From positions 1-34,473 of IMG/VR virus record IMGVR_UViG_3300032516_000093: a stretch of DNA of 34,473 nucleotides. One strand, 5' to 3'. Within the stretch, counting starts at the first letter, position 1. Each line of letters begins with the position of its first letter. This DNA is from a virus. Under the pieces are notes generated by a model, which was not told the origin of the DNA, searched no databases, and was given only the letters and a program-made list of their open reading frames with translations. Shown here one piece after another: positions 11,268 to 21,091 of this stretch. The position numbers and the translations under genes were made by a program.

Positions 11268-11308
11268 ATTATCTACCTACTATTTATCAACGAAATTATC
11301 TACCTACT
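11268..11308. repeat. Pair of direct repeats flanking a late promoter
   Basis: ATTATCTACCTACT occurs at 11268-11281 and again at 11295-11308, 27 bases apart. The second copy overlaps the gp6 stop codon. The late-promoter motif lies between the two copies. In the leftward RNA, the first copy can also pair with the following ACCTAC (GTAGGT with ACCTAC, 10-base loop), placing a hairpin close to the expected 5' end of the giant gene's message. Confidence 0.7.
11281..11288 (-). promoter_or_regulatory. Late promoter motif GATAAATA for the giant gene
   Basis: Read leftwards the sequence is GATAAATA, one base from the T4 late consensus TATAAATA that the gp55 family recognises. It sits 37 bases before the giant gene's ATG in the only gap between gp6 and that gene. 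It would let the giant gene be transcribed separately from the upstream operon. Confidence 0.65.
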
Positions 11309-14300
11309 TAAACGCGAAGATTCTGGTCTGTAAGATTTGCTACAATCTGTACGTTATTCACTGTTGCTGTAGACATGAATAATTCTGTCGGACTCGCTAC
11401 AATTTCAAACAAATTACCAAACTGCGAATTAGCACTATTTGGCACAATAACTACAGAACTAATAATTCTAGATAGTTGTTGGTGAATAAATGCTGACAAT
11501 TCTGACCAGAAAAATTTCTCACCAAAGTCCCAATTTCTAATATCGAAATAAGTATCAATTGCTTGAATTACTTTTGTTTTAACTTCGTTATCACTGATAC
11601 TCGTTGATGGTGCCTTTACAACCTTAATAGTTGCCTGTAATTCTGATACGGCTTGCGGTCCAAACAGAATCTTAAAAGATCCCGAATTCCATATCATTGA
11701 ATCACTAACCATTTTATATTGGTCAAGTGATTGAAATTGAATACGTAATTCTTCTGTTGTTGGCGGCTCTGGCATAGCAATAATACTACCATTACTATTT
11801 TTCCAAATTAACATATCTCTGTAGAAGCTATCTGTAATAACAACCATATCAATAATGTTAGTTGGCGATGGATCAACACGTTGATCGACCGGAGAATAAT
11901 GACTCCACTTAAAGTATAGTGGTAATCTCTCATCTTCTGCAACTGTTGTATTCTGTGTAAATACTTTTCCGTTCTTATCATAGTGATATTTGTCAATTGA
12001 TGCAACAAATGTTTGACCTGTAGGATAGGTTACTAAATCTGCTGATGTTCCGGTATCAAAAGAATAATATACACCAAAACCCGGCGGACTGATATCAGAA
12101 ATTAAGAATGATTTATTTACAAAATATGTTGATAGGATATCTGATTTATCAACAATAGCAGCAGTGCCTGCTAGCCACGGAAAGAATACAAGCTGTGATG
12201 GTATAGGACCATTGAAGAATGCAGTTATCTGATTTGCAATGGATCTTGTTGCAGGTGCTATCGAATTAAATAATAATTGAGATACGTTATTCACAAAAAT
12301 TAAATCTGCGCTATCCATATACACTGTTGTTGCCGGTGGAGGATCATACTGACTTCCCGGGCCGGTGTTTACAAATGGTCCAGAATAAGGTCCCGGCAAC
12401 GGAATGGTAGAAATAAACGGCGGACTAAAAAGTTGGGTAAAAGTGGTGAGATCTGTAGGAAAATAAACATATAGATCAGTTGCTGTATTTGCTAAAGTTG
12501 TTGACCAATTTGTAATCCATGGTCGTGTGCTTTGATATCCTGTAACTTCGTTATTATAAAATTCAAAAACAATTCTATCTTCTGGTGATACAATCTGATT
12601 AAACCCGTCTGGATTATCAGCAATACCATCATTATTATTATCAATTAATGATACTTCGACTTTTGAAGTGTCAACATAACCGTCAGCCTGAGTGAACACG
12701 CCTGTAATATTAAATGGTACCTGTTTTCTTAAGAATGCGTCTTGTGGGTTTGGAATAGGTGATGGTGGTAGATTATTATCAATTGAACTGTTTGTATTAA
12801 CAAAAGGCATAATCTCAATAGTGTCCTCTAATGCCAATCCTGTTGAGTTATCAATAACAACTTGTCCTGGTTCCCAGAAGAAACGAACATCTCTATAAGA
12901 TTCAAAAACATATACACGACCACGAGCAGTTAGATCAAATGTTGTGATACCGAGTTCATTATTGCTTGCAATGCTTACATATAATAATCCACTAGCAGCA
13001 TAAGGTGCCCAATCTGAATAAATTTCTTCTGTTGGTAATCCGTCATCAATAGGCGGTGCATATATCCACGGCTGATCTGCTTGATTTGTTAATCCCGGTG
13101 TTGCGGCAGTAGATGTATGCCATTCATCTGTTAATAGATCATAATAAAGCCAGAATGAAATTCCGTTGTCAATTGCTACAACAATTTCGGCAATTTCCGT
13201 AGTGTTTAAATCGTTTCTAAAAATAGGAAATACCTTGACAGCCTGATAATTAAGTTGTTCTTCTACGCCTAATTCAACTGGACCGATATTAGCATATGGG
13301 TTTAGTGGGTTAATAATTAACGGAATTCCGTTTTGAATGACACTTCTAACTGATGTTGAATTTAGTGTAGATGGAATTGCAGGATTTACAAATTCTAGAA
13401 CTGAGCCGGATGTAATAAATTCCCAAGGCTGATAAACGTTGCCTACAGCATTAACATTAGTGAGTGTATTTACTAAGCCTACAGCGGTAGTCGATAGTGT
13501 AGTGGTTGTAAAAAACCCAGTGTCATTCTTAAATTTCTGAGGACTAGTTTTCCAAAATAAAGGAAGACTTGGATCAGTTGATGTTGGAACAAGATCTAAT
13601 AATGACCTACCAGTGGGTTGCGTTATAGAGGGATTAACTCTAATTGTATTTTCGAATTGTGGAAGATATTCATCATAGAAAAATTCAGATACCTGCGGAT
13701 CTCTAAGCATCTCTTGAATTGTGTTAATTAGAATATTTTCAATATTACCGGCATTAGATGAGTCTTCAATTACTTCAACTAATACATTTTGATTATCTCT
13801 GTATAATGCCCCATCTTGACCAAATATAATTAAGTCCCTGTGAAATCCAGTTGGATCATTTAAATCAATGTAACGGCTTTGTCCACTGTATGTTCTGTCA
13901 ATTGCCTGAATTTTAGCAATCTGATTTCCAAACACAAGGGGTAATACATTGTAGTCACTACCATTAACCATTCTTGATTGTGTTGAGAATACTTCTGGGG
14001 CACGAAGACGAATCTGCTCATCTGTTTCAGCAGGCGCAGCATTACCGATTGTTTGTTCAAGATTGAAAACAATACGTAATACATATTCCTGTTGATCAAA
14101 TCCAATATATGGAATATTGATTTGTAATCCTTGTGCATCATCGGGACGAATTACAAGGGCTTGATTTGCACTTACACGTATCCAAAATCTAAATAATCCA
14201 GTTGGTACATTACCAAAATTGCCATCAGCAAAGCGTACCGATACGGTATTATTGGCGCCGGAAATTACATCAAATATATTTCTTTCTGCAAACTGAATAC

Positions 14301-15261
14301 TGTTATAGATAATATTCTCACCAGATAATGCAGGAACCTTTACCCATTTGTTAATAACGGTACCGTTGCTATCAGTTTCTTGGGCATACACGTCGTCTTG
14401 GTTGATATTTTGAATATCAATAGGAAATACACGATTAGGTACAGGAAATTCGAAATTGGTATCAATGTTTAATAGATTGCCCTGCTTGAAATATAAGAAG
14501 AATCCAGTATTATCAGATGCTACGCCTAAGCTATCGTTTCTGTAAATGAAATTAAATGCATTAGCAGGATCAGGATCACGTTCGAAGATTGTTTCATTGG
14601 TGACAAAATCTGGATTGCAAACATCAATTGGGTATTCTTGTCCACTAACTGTAACAGATGTAGGATATGTAACATTTAGACGTGGAATGCTGTTTAGCTG
14701 GTATAAATCAGTTGGAATTGACCCAATTGTGCCACTCTTTGTTGGGCGGCCAAACGGGTTAAGTGTACTAAATGCGGCATTGCAAACTTGTACAAATTGA
14801 TCGAACCAATCTGGATTGTTTGGATCATTCCAGAAGATCGCTGTGTCATTGATGTTTACGCCGTTTGCATCTGTTAGCGGTTGATTGGTTTGCACTGCGG
14901 CAATCTTAAACAACCCGCTTGCTGGAATATTTCTGCGTGGAACATAGTTAACCATCTTAGCAAGACGGATAATACTTTCACGACGCTCCGCAGTATCAAT
15001 AAAGTTTTCACGACTATTAAGATCGGTTCTAAATGCAAGACTTGTACCAAAATATGCAAGCAATTCAATAATTGCAATAAATTCAGAACTCTCAATATAG
15101 TCGTTGAAATCTTCTGGATAGTAAGTCTGAATATAATTGATTAGGGCCTGCTTTAGAGTATCGAAGTCATAAGCAGTATAATCAATGAATTGGAAAGCTT
15201 TAAAGACCTTTTTATAGTCTTCTGCTGCGAAGAGGTTGCTCTGGCGAATTGATTCTGACAT
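11308..15261 (-). CDS. gp6: Baseplate wedge protein gp6 (double length)
   Basis: This is the wedge subunit that forms the ring around the baseplate hub. The first 120 residues carry the gp6-family signature: a PEDFN segment, then SSEFIAIIELLAYFGTSLAF, TAERRESIIRLAKM and a PRRN motif. The C-terminal part (SISDNEVKTKVIQAIDTYFD, then NWDFGEKFFWSEL) fits the baseplate J/gp6 fold. At 1317 residues it is twice T4 gp6 (660). The extra sequence lies in the middle and is beta-rich, with many Pro, Asn and Thr. Its ATG overlaps the gp25 stop as TAATG, indicating translational coupling. It is part of the minus-strand late operon. Confidence 0.92.
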   Translation of the reverse strand: MSESIRQSNLFAAEDYKKVFKAFQFIDYTAYDFDTLKQALINYIQTYYPEDFNDYIESSEFIAIIELLAYFGTSLAFRTDLNSRENFIDTAERRESIIRLAKMVNYVPRRNIPASGLFKIAAVQTNQPLTDANGVNINDTAIFWNDPNNPDWFDQFVQVCNAAFSTLNPFGRPTKSGTIGSIPTDLYQLNSIPRLNVTYPTSVTVSGQEYPIDVCNPDFVTNETIFERDPDPANAFNFIYRNDSLGVASDNTGFFLYFKQGNLLNIDTNFEFPVPNRVFPIDIQNINQDDVYAQETDSNGTVINKWVKVPALSGENIIYNSIQFAERNIFDVISGANNTVSVRFADGNFGNVPTGLFRFWIRVSANQALVIRPDDAQGLQINIPYIGFDQQEYVLRIVFNLEQTIGNAAPAETDEQIRLRAPEVFSTQSRMVNGSDYNVLPLVFGNQIAKIQAIDRTYSGQSRYIDLNDPTGFHRDLIIFGQDGALYRDNQNVLVEVIEDSSNAGNIENILINTIQEMLRDPQVSEFFYDEYLPQFENTIRVNPSITQPTGRSLLDLVPTSTDPSLPLFWKTSPQKFKNDTGFFTTTTLSTTAVGLVNTLTNVNAVGNVYQPWEFITSGSVLEFVNPAIPSTLNSTSVRSVIQNGIPLIINPLNPYANIGPVELGVEEQLNYQAVKVFPIFRNDLNTTEIAEIVVAIDNGISFWLYYDLLTDEWHTSTAATPGLTNQADQPWIYAPPIDDGLPTEEIYSDWAPYAASGLLYVSIASNNELGITTFDLTARGRVYVFESYRDVRFFWEPGQVVIDNSTGLALEDTIEIMPFVNTNSSIDNNLPPSPIPNPQDAFLRKQVPFNITGVFTQADGYVDTSKVEVSLIDNNNDGIADNPDGFNQIVSPEDRIVFEFYNNEVTGYQSTRPWITNWSTTLANTATDLYVYFPTDLTTFTQLFSPPFISTIPLPGPYSGPFVNTGPGSQYDPPPATTVYMDSADLIFVNNVSQLLFNSIAPATRSIANQITAFFNGPIPSQLVFFPWLAGTAAIVDKSDILSTYFVNKSFLISDISPPGFGVYYSFDTGTSADLVTYPTGQTFVASIDKYHYDKNGKVFTQNTTVAEDERLPLYFKWSHYSPVDQRVDPSPTNIIDMVVITDSFYRDMLIWKNSNGSIIAMPEPPTTEELRIQFQSLDQYKMVSDSMIWNSGSFKILFGPQAVSELQATIKVVKAPSTSISDNEVKTKVIQAIDTYFDIRNWDFGEKFFWSELSAFIHQQLSRIISSVVIVPNSANSQFGNLFEIVASPTELFMSTATVNNVQIVANLTDQNLRV

Positions 15262-15680
15262 TAGGAGGTCTCTCTATCTTTAAGTGAAAAAATAACAAAT
15301 AGGTTATCAGTTATTGATTCGGGTTTAAATAATAAAACCATGACAACATTTAAAGCCTGGTCTTCCTGAAATGCATCAATTGATACAAGTTCTACTCTTG
15401 GGTCAGATTGGATGACATTAACAGCATCTGCTATAATTGCACTCTTTGTGTATTCATCAAACGGATCAAATAAGTAATTATAAATTCTTGTGCCAAAGTT
15501 AGGTAACATTACCCTTGACCCAAGTGGAGTGGCAAACGTATTTTCAATGTCCCTTTTTACCAATTCAATATTATTGAGGTTATAGGGAGGGGAAGGCTGT
15601 CCCACAGTGTTGAATCCAACAAAGTAGGGCTTCCTGTTAATGCGTTTTGGTTGAACTAAACCTTTCTGATTTGATGCCAT
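15261..15680 (-). CDS. gp25: Baseplate wedge subunit gp25 (lysozyme-like wedge fold)
   Basis: The 139 residues match the GPW/gp25 family in length (T4 gp25 is 132) and content. They show ...IENTFATPLGSRVMLPNFG, then RIYNYLFDPFDEYTK and a VELVSIDAF segment. gp25 joins the wedge to the sheath-initiating core of the baseplate. The family is called lysozyme-like but has no established muralytic role in the wedge. It lies between gp5 and gp6, is coupled to gp6 by TAATG, and has its own late-promoter motif 17 bases upstream of the start codon. Confidence 0.95.
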   Translation of the reverse strand: MASNQKGLVQPKRINRKPYFVGFNTVGQPSPPYNLNNIELVKRDIENTFATPLGSRVMLPNFGTRIYNYLFDPFDEYTKSAIIADAVNVIQSDPRVELVSIDAFQEDQALNVVMVLLFKPESITDNLFVIFSLKDRETS

Positions 15681-15696
15681 ATAATTCTCTTTCTGT

Positions 15697-15704
15697 TATT
15701 TATC
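15697..15704 (-). promoter_or_regulatory. Late promoter motif GATAAATA before gp25
   Basis: Leftward GATAAATA lies 17 bases before the gp25 ATG in the 46-base gap after gp5. The gap is too short for much else, and the orientation fits transcription of gp25, gp6 and possibly the giant gene. Confidence 0.65.
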
Positions 15705-15726
15705 AAGAGAATTAACTGGGACTATA

Positions 15727-18105
15727 TTAAGCGGGCGGAAATTTCTGATCACATCTGTTTGGATCAACATCATTGACGATCATTGTGATGATATTTGGGC
15801 CACGACGGCCTACTTGTGTAAACCACTTTGATTGCCTTAGTGAATCTCCTGCGGCATTATAATTTCCTGCCTTCATTGCAGCTATAAATCTTACAAACTT
15901 TGAGAGTCTTCCTTCTCCCATATTATAGCATAGGTCAGCACAGGCACGTTTCCTGATATCTGTTAGTTCTCCCCAGGTATCAATACCCAATAAGCGTTGA
16001 GCCCCTGATATAGAGATTGGAGCATCCTGTTGGAACCACTGATCTACCTGTTCTTTAGAAACAACTGTAGGAACAGGGAATTTTGTTACTTCATTTGATC
16101 TTAATAGATGTCCAATTCCGGCAGTTGGTAATCCAATGCTGTCGAGATATGAAACATACTTAACCCCTTCGTGGATTTTTAACTGGCATTGATATGCATC
16201 TAGATTAAAATTCTTTGAAACTGCACTTTCGTTTGCTGGTGTTGGCGGTATATCTGTATTATTTGCACCAGGTGTTGTATCAGTCGGCGGTGTTGCAGTG
16301 GCCTCACTACCTGCGCCGCCAGAACCTGCATATGTTTTCGCACCGTCTGTTTGCGTAGGTGTATACCCAGAAATCGACTTGAATGAGAAATTTTCATGTT
16401 CTGGGCACGGCTCGTATGTTGGTAATATGCTAACCGTTGTCTGTAATGATTCTGAATTTCTTTTAAATTTAGATTCTGGATCAGACCAGGTTGCAAGAAT
16501 ATTAATCTTCTCAACTTTTTGTTTAATTTCTGCTGGTGTTGATTTAGTTGCCTTTGATGCAGCACTTGCATCTGTGGGTGAAATAGGTTTATCAGTTGGG
16601 ACTGAACCACCAAGTTGCACAGCACCTCCCAAGAAAGAACCTGCCGTAACTTTAAGAGTTGAATTTATCTCAACACCACCTGTAATTCTCGACTTGGCTG
16701 TGATATCAAAGAATTTAGCCTGTGAAAGAATATTTGTATCAGCCTTCAAATTAATACTAGTACCGGCGTTAACTAGAACCTTAGTTCCGGTTTTCAAATT
16801 ATACTCTGCATCTGTTTGTATATGAATATCACCGGCCGACTTATAGTCTTGTTTTCCAGAGGTAGTAAGCGCATAATTGTTTTCAATCAGAACAATATTA
16901 TCTTTGCCGACAGTTATAAAGAAATCTTTCAGCACATCTATATTTGAATTATTCTTTACAGTTTGAAAAGAATCTTTATGAACAGTTGTGTGCATGTTAT
17001 TGAGTGCTTGTACTACAATATTACCGCCCTCACCGGCTCCTTCTCCTACATATTTGTATAATGGAATAGTTTGTGTATTAGGGACATTATTAATATCGTA
17101 TGTGAATGTTGTGGTAGAAGTAGTTGTATCTTTAGCAGCTTTCATATAGATATTTTGACCTGCTTCAATATTGATGTTTCTATCTGCACGTAGGTTAATG
17201 TCTTTCTGAGCACGCATTGAAATATTTGTTGCACCAAAAATATCTATATTACCCTTCTGATCCATTTGCACCCAGGCAGTACCGTCTCGATTTATTAGAT
17301 ATACGAAACCGTTGGTCTCATCTAACTTAACCTGCGCACCAGACTTAGTTGTCAATTGAACATATTCAGATCCAGTCTCATCATCCATAATAAAGGAAGA
17401 ACCACCCTTTCTTCTAATATTAGCAGGAGACGCAGCAGAGTCGATAACAGGCCCGGGTGTTAGAATTCCAAAAACCGTACTAGGAGATTCGCGGCGAGCA
17501 CTTGAGGTAGTAATACCTCTTCCCTGATCGGTAATTAATCCCTGGTTTCCCAGTCCCTTAAACTTTGTTTTTTCATAGGGTTTGGTTGCCTTATCTGGCT
17601 GTGTTATCTTTGTGTCCCATTTATTATATTCTGCTACAGGAATAATCTTTCCCTGATATTGATAATTATTCTCATCGGCCGCCATACCGGGAACCATATT
17701 ATTCATAAACTGATTATATAGACATCCGATCCAAAATCCCCGGGCAGCATCACCATTAGCAAACATCACCAACACCTGATTGTTTATATCGGGGGGAATC
17801 ATCCACATACCATACGATGTTTGAGTTCCATCGAAGTCCTGAATATTAGATTTACTGGTTGTATTAACATTTGTTGCTCCGGCAAACGGAGAACAATAGC
17901 TTACAACCATCCAACCAGATTCCTCGTTTGGCGCAGCGCCAAGTTCTGGAATCCATACACGAAGTCTTCCATTTCTCTGAACATCTGTCACATCTTTAAC
18001 AAAACCGACATATACACCACTAAGTAAAGGTGCTCTACCCAACGGTTGTTGCCGGCCACCAGATATGGGGGAATTTGTTCTTGTATTTGTATCAATGTAT
18101 GGCAT
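15727..18105 (-). CDS. gp5: Baseplate central spike gp5 with C-terminal lysozyme domain
   Basis: This is the membrane-puncturing spike at the centre of the baseplate hub. Residues about 25-135 fit the gp5/VgrG OB-fold (GRLRVWIPELGA and MIPPDINNQVLVMFANGD). Residues about 240-500 are short strands typical of a trimeric spike (INLRADRNINIEAGQNIY). Residues about 632-792 are a T4-type lysozyme: E646, D655 and T661 have exactly the E-x8-D-x5-T spacing of T4 lysozyme and are followed by GIGHLL. In T4 gp5 the lysozyme lies between the OB domain and the spike helix; here it follows the spike region. The start is 2 bases after the upstream gene's stop. T4 gp5 has 575 residues; this has 792. Confidence 0.93.
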   Translation of the reverse strand: MPYIDTNTRTNSPISGGRQQPLGRAPLLSGVYVGFVKDVTDVQRNGRLRVWIPELGAAPNEESGWMVVSYCSPFAGATNVNTTSKSNIQDFDGTQTSYGMWMIPPDINNQVLVMFANGDAARGFWIGCLYNQFMNNMVPGMAADENNYQYQGKIIPVAEYNKWDTKITQPDKATKPYEKTKFKGLGNQGLITDQGRGITTSSARRESPSTVFGILTPGPVIDSAASPANIRRKGGSSFIMDDETGSEYVQLTTKSGAQVKLDETNGFVYLINRDGTAWVQMDQKGNIDIFGATNISMRAQKDINLRADRNINIEAGQNIYMKAAKDTTTSTTTFTYDINNVPNTQTIPLYKYVGEGAGEGGNIVVQALNNMHTTVHKDSFQTVKNNSNIDVLKDFFITVGKDNIVLIENNYALTTSGKQDYKSAGDIHIQTDAEYNLKTGTKVLVNAGTSINLKADTNILSQAKFFDITAKSRITGGVEINSTLKVTAGSFLGGAVQLGGSVPTDKPISPTDASAASKATKSTPAEIKQKVEKINILATWSDPESKFKRNSESLQTTVSILPTYEPCPEHENFSFKSISGYTPTQTDGAKTYAGSGGAGSEATATPPTDTTPGANNTDIPPTPANESAVSKNFNLDAYQCQLKIHEGVKYVSYLDSIGLPTAGIGHLLRSNEVTKFPVPTVVSKEQVDQWFQQDAPISISGAQRLLGIDTWGELTDIRKRACADLCYNMGEGRLSKFVRFIAAMKAGNYNAAGDSLRQSKWFTQVGRRGPNIITMIVNDVDPNRCDQKFPPA

Positions 18106-18107
18106 TT

Positions 18108-20801
18108 TTATCCAAAAGTGGGTGGTAGGCCGGGGAGTGAATTTGGAATTTCAGTGGGAATATTCGAACTAACTTTAGTACCAATGCCGCTTAATGGATT
18201 AACTACCCTATTTGTACTAAATTGGCTTTCGACGCCCGGTATATCTATCTTTCCGAGTATTCGTTGGCCTGTCGAGATATCGGACAGTCTACTTTTACCA
18301 ATTAATTCTTTTGGATTTGTTGGAACATCTGGCTTTACAGCAGCAGGTTCAAGTTCATCCATAAATTGTGATATATTAATATTGTAATCCATTAGGCATG
18401 ATAATTCTTGATGGAATTTCCCCATTTCAAATTTACTTTTTATATTTGTTACTTTAAATATACCACTAAGCATTTCAACTTCCTGGAAGGCACTTGTGTC
18501 GTCCCCGGCCTCGTTATTAATGTCGAACACACGCGGTGTCCTAAACCTAAGCATAAGAAAATTATCTGTTCCTCTTAGATTGACAGCATTTTTCATTTTT
18601 GTATGAGCTTTCTTAATAAAGTCAATGGCTTTAGCTTTATCTTCCTCTAATGTGAAGAATAATTTTTCGTCGCCCTCTGCAACCGGCTGAGGGAATAACC
18701 AGAACGGGTCGCCCTTTATGCTTAGAGTAATATGCGCAAAAGAAACATCTAATGAGCTATGCATTGCTTGAGAAAATGCATTTGATAATTTCTGAATTCC
18801 GGAATTGCTACTTGATTCAACCCCTGTACCGGTCTGACGAGATTGCATATTATCGCGTCGAGCCATAGGTCGTAGTTTACCTTTAATTTCTAAATAGGTC
18901 TTTGCTTCTTCAATTAGTACATTCTGACGGCTTGTGTTTATATCAGAGAGAAAATTGAATTGTTGATTGGTAATTTTATTTATTACCGGTGTTGCAAGAA
19001 TTCGCGCACGTGATGTTGCTTCTGTCAATCTTCCATCAGTGTCTTGCCCGAGCCCTTGTCGTTCTTTTACAAAGTTTAATCTATTTTCTGGTTTAGCATT
19101 CTCAAGAATTGCAATATATCTCTCTTTAACATTGGGTGGTAAATCAGCAGTAGCAATCTCCTGGCGAGTGGAACTAACTCTTATTCCTTCATCGGCATCA
19201 ACTTCTCCCTTTGATGCTGTATTTAGAAAAGAAATTGTTGATTTTAATTGTTCAGCAAGGCGCGCTGCGTTATCTGACTTGGTCTGATTTACCATACCCT
19301 TATCTATCTCGGCTGCATTATCATAAATGCCGCCCATTCTGCCAACCGATGATGCCATTGCACTATTAATTTTTATATCAAGATTTATAACTTGGTCATT
19401 TAATCCAGAAAAAATATAATTATATTTTTTCTTAAGAATATTATTTTCAATATAGGTATTAAGTCTTTTACGCTCTGCATTAATCGTTGAACTTCCGGCA
19501 GAATCCTGCGATGTATTAACATCGAGTATACCAATATCATATTGTATGATAAAATATGTAAATTCATGTGCATAGGCATTTTGATATGGATCGTACTTCA
19601 ATAAACGAGTCTCTGTGATAATTCTCCAGAATTTCTTCATCTGACTTATTTCAGCATTCATAGATTTACCATTGCCACCCGGGGTGGAAGAATTACTTAT
19701 GCGTATCTGACCTTGCTCGGTCTGCGATAAAATACTGTCAATAATCTTATCAATCCCTGTTCCTTGTGGAAATGTGCCGTTCTTCTTTCCATCAATATTT
19801 ACAGTGCTATCGTTTCTAACCGAGTCGGTATTATGGGTAGATGGTGTTATTTCATACCTTGCAAGATCCGGATCGACGACAATTTTATAAGAATCCGGTA
19901 TGCTTGCAGCACCAATTAATCTATAGATCTGATCACCATTTAATGCATCTTGTAATTTTTTCATTGCATCTTCAAAATTAGAGAGATCACGTAGTACGGT
20001 TGTATTTGGTAACGAGGCATACGCATTGCTTAATGCTAAGTCATTGGTAATCTGTGCAGTAACTTCGTATTTTGTTCCTGCAGTAGTTACATTGGCCTTA
20101 ATATCAGTTAAGACTAATGACCATACCCATTTTAGACTAGATAGTTCGCCCGGTGATCCATTTTCTGCCTCAGATGTTTCCGGAGAACGAGCCTTGAATT
20201 GCAATTGCATATAATAAGGTACTACTGACCAATTACCTATACCTAATGCCAGTGATTGAAGATATATCTTATCAAGGAGCGCGGCTCCAGCAGGTTCGAT
20301 TATTTCAAATCTTATATTTGTTGACAGGCCAGTGCCACCATCGGCACTTGGTGTTCCTTGTGAGTCGATAACAACATTATCTATAGTGAAATCAGTAACT
20401 GCTGATTCTGCAATAATTATCTGATTTGTTGTATTGAAGATTTTTCCGCTACTCGATGCTTCGGGGGTAACCATAAAAAATTTCCAATGGTAAGTGACAG
20501 CATCATATTGATCTAGAATATTAGGTAGAAAATCTACATTAAGTCGAGGAATATCGGTCTGAGTGGGTGTAGATGAAACAACAGTCTTGTGATTATCGCC
20601 TTCGTTTCCATAATTATTATATGATCTTTCAAATTCAACATTATTAATAATGCGTGGTGCTACAGCAACATCCTCAAGTCGTGGTTGTGGCTGAGGTTTT
20701 TTAGAAATAGCACTTACGCCCGGATTACCTTGTGTGGGAATACCGGATTGATTTATAGCATGTATTTTGACCTCTGGGGCCATAAATGATTTATCAGCCA
20801 T
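18108..20801 (-). CDS. Baseplate hub-position protein (gp27 position, 897 residues)
   Basis: I recognise no decisive motif. It is a soluble, mixed alpha/beta protein without signal or membrane segments. The N-terminal 60 residues are Pro/Gln-rich and look disordered. A central part (about residues 420-640) is charged and helical. The C-terminal part (FKVTNIKSKFEMGKFHQELS) resembles the closing strands of hub proteins that bind gp5. It lies between gp53 and gp5 with gaps of 2 bases on either side, so co-expression with the spike is certain. T4 gp27, which carries gp5, has 391 residues; this could be a gp27 equivalent fused to extra domains. The function is inferred from position. Confidence 0.6.
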   Translation of the reverse strand: MADKSFMAPEVKIHAINQSGIPTQGNPGVSAISKKPQPQPRLEDVAVAPRIINNVEFERSYNNYGNEGDNHKTVVSSTPTQTDIPRLNVDFLPNILDQYDAVTYHWKFFMVTPEASSSGKIFNTTNQIIIAESAVTDFTIDNVVIDSQGTPSADGGTGLSTNIRFEIIEPAGAALLDKIYLQSLALGIGNWSVVPYYMQLQFKARSPETSEAENGSPGELSSLKWVWSLVLTDIKANVTTAGTKYEVTAQITNDLALSNAYASLPNTTVLRDLSNFEDAMKKLQDALNGDQIYRLIGAASIPDSYKIVVDPDLARYEITPSTHNTDSVRNDSTVNIDGKKNGTFPQGTGIDKIIDSILSQTEQGQIRISNSSTPGGNGKSMNAEISQMKKFWRIITETRLLKYDPYQNAYAHEFTYFIIQYDIGILDVNTSQDSAGSSTINAERKRLNTYIENNILKKKYNYIFSGLNDQVINLDIKINSAMASSVGRMGGIYDNAAEIDKGMVNQTKSDNAARLAEQLKSTISFLNTASKGEVDADEGIRVSSTRQEIATADLPPNVKERYIAILENAKPENRLNFVKERQGLGQDTDGRLTEATSRARILATPVINKITNQQFNFLSDINTSRQNVLIEEAKTYLEIKGKLRPMARRDNMQSRQTGTGVESSSNSGIQKLSNAFSQAMHSSLDVSFAHITLSIKGDPFWLFPQPVAEGDEKLFFTLEEDKAKAIDFIKKAHTKMKNAVNLRGTDNFLMLRFRTPRVFDINNEAGDDTSAFQEVEMLSGIFKVTNIKSKFEMGKFHQELSCLMDYNINISQFMDELEPAAVKPDVPTNPKELIGKSRLSDISTGQRILGKIDIPGVESQFSTNRVVNPLSGIGTKVSSNIPTEIPNSLPGLPPTFG

Positions 20802-20803
20802 AA

Positions 20804-21091
20804 TTATTGTTTTAGAATATTAACAGGTACAAAAATTTCTAATCCCGCAACAAAATCATTAATTGGATCAATAATAAGATCTGGGTTTCTCATACAGAAC
20901 ACCCACCATAGGCGAGGTGTTCCGTATTCTTGATTACTCATTAGGTCGGGGCGTTGATTGAATTCGGGTGGTATGATTATAATTTTGTCAAAGTCACTCT
21001 TAGGTATGGTTCTCGGAACCCATAGGTCAAGATACCAATCCTTAATAGGAGTTAAAAGGTATTGACTAGAATCTTTTGAATTTGCTGCCAT
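20804..21091 (-). CDS. gp53: Baseplate wedge protein gp53, short form
   Basis: This is a 95-residue protein with the gp53-type pattern: LWVPRTIP, then GTPRLWWVFCMRNPDLI and DPINDFVAGLEIFVPV. gp53 tethers neighbouring wedges around the hub during baseplate assembly. T4 gp53 has 196 residues, so this copy keeps only the core. Its ATG overlaps the preceding stop (TAATG), and the next gene begins 2 bases after its own stop, so it is embedded in the operon. Confidence 0.85.
   Translation of the reverse strand: MAANSKDSSQYLLTPIKDWYLDLWVPRTIPKSDFDKIIIIPPEFNQRPDLMSNQEYGTPRLWWVFCMRNPDLIIDPINDFVAGLEIFVPVNILKQ

Noticed and set aside
16200-16825. Open frames of 141 (minus) and 175 (plus) codons
   Set aside because: Both are shadows inside gp5; the minus one is Gln/Leu-rich low-complexity and the plus one is antisense to the linker before the lysozyme domain.
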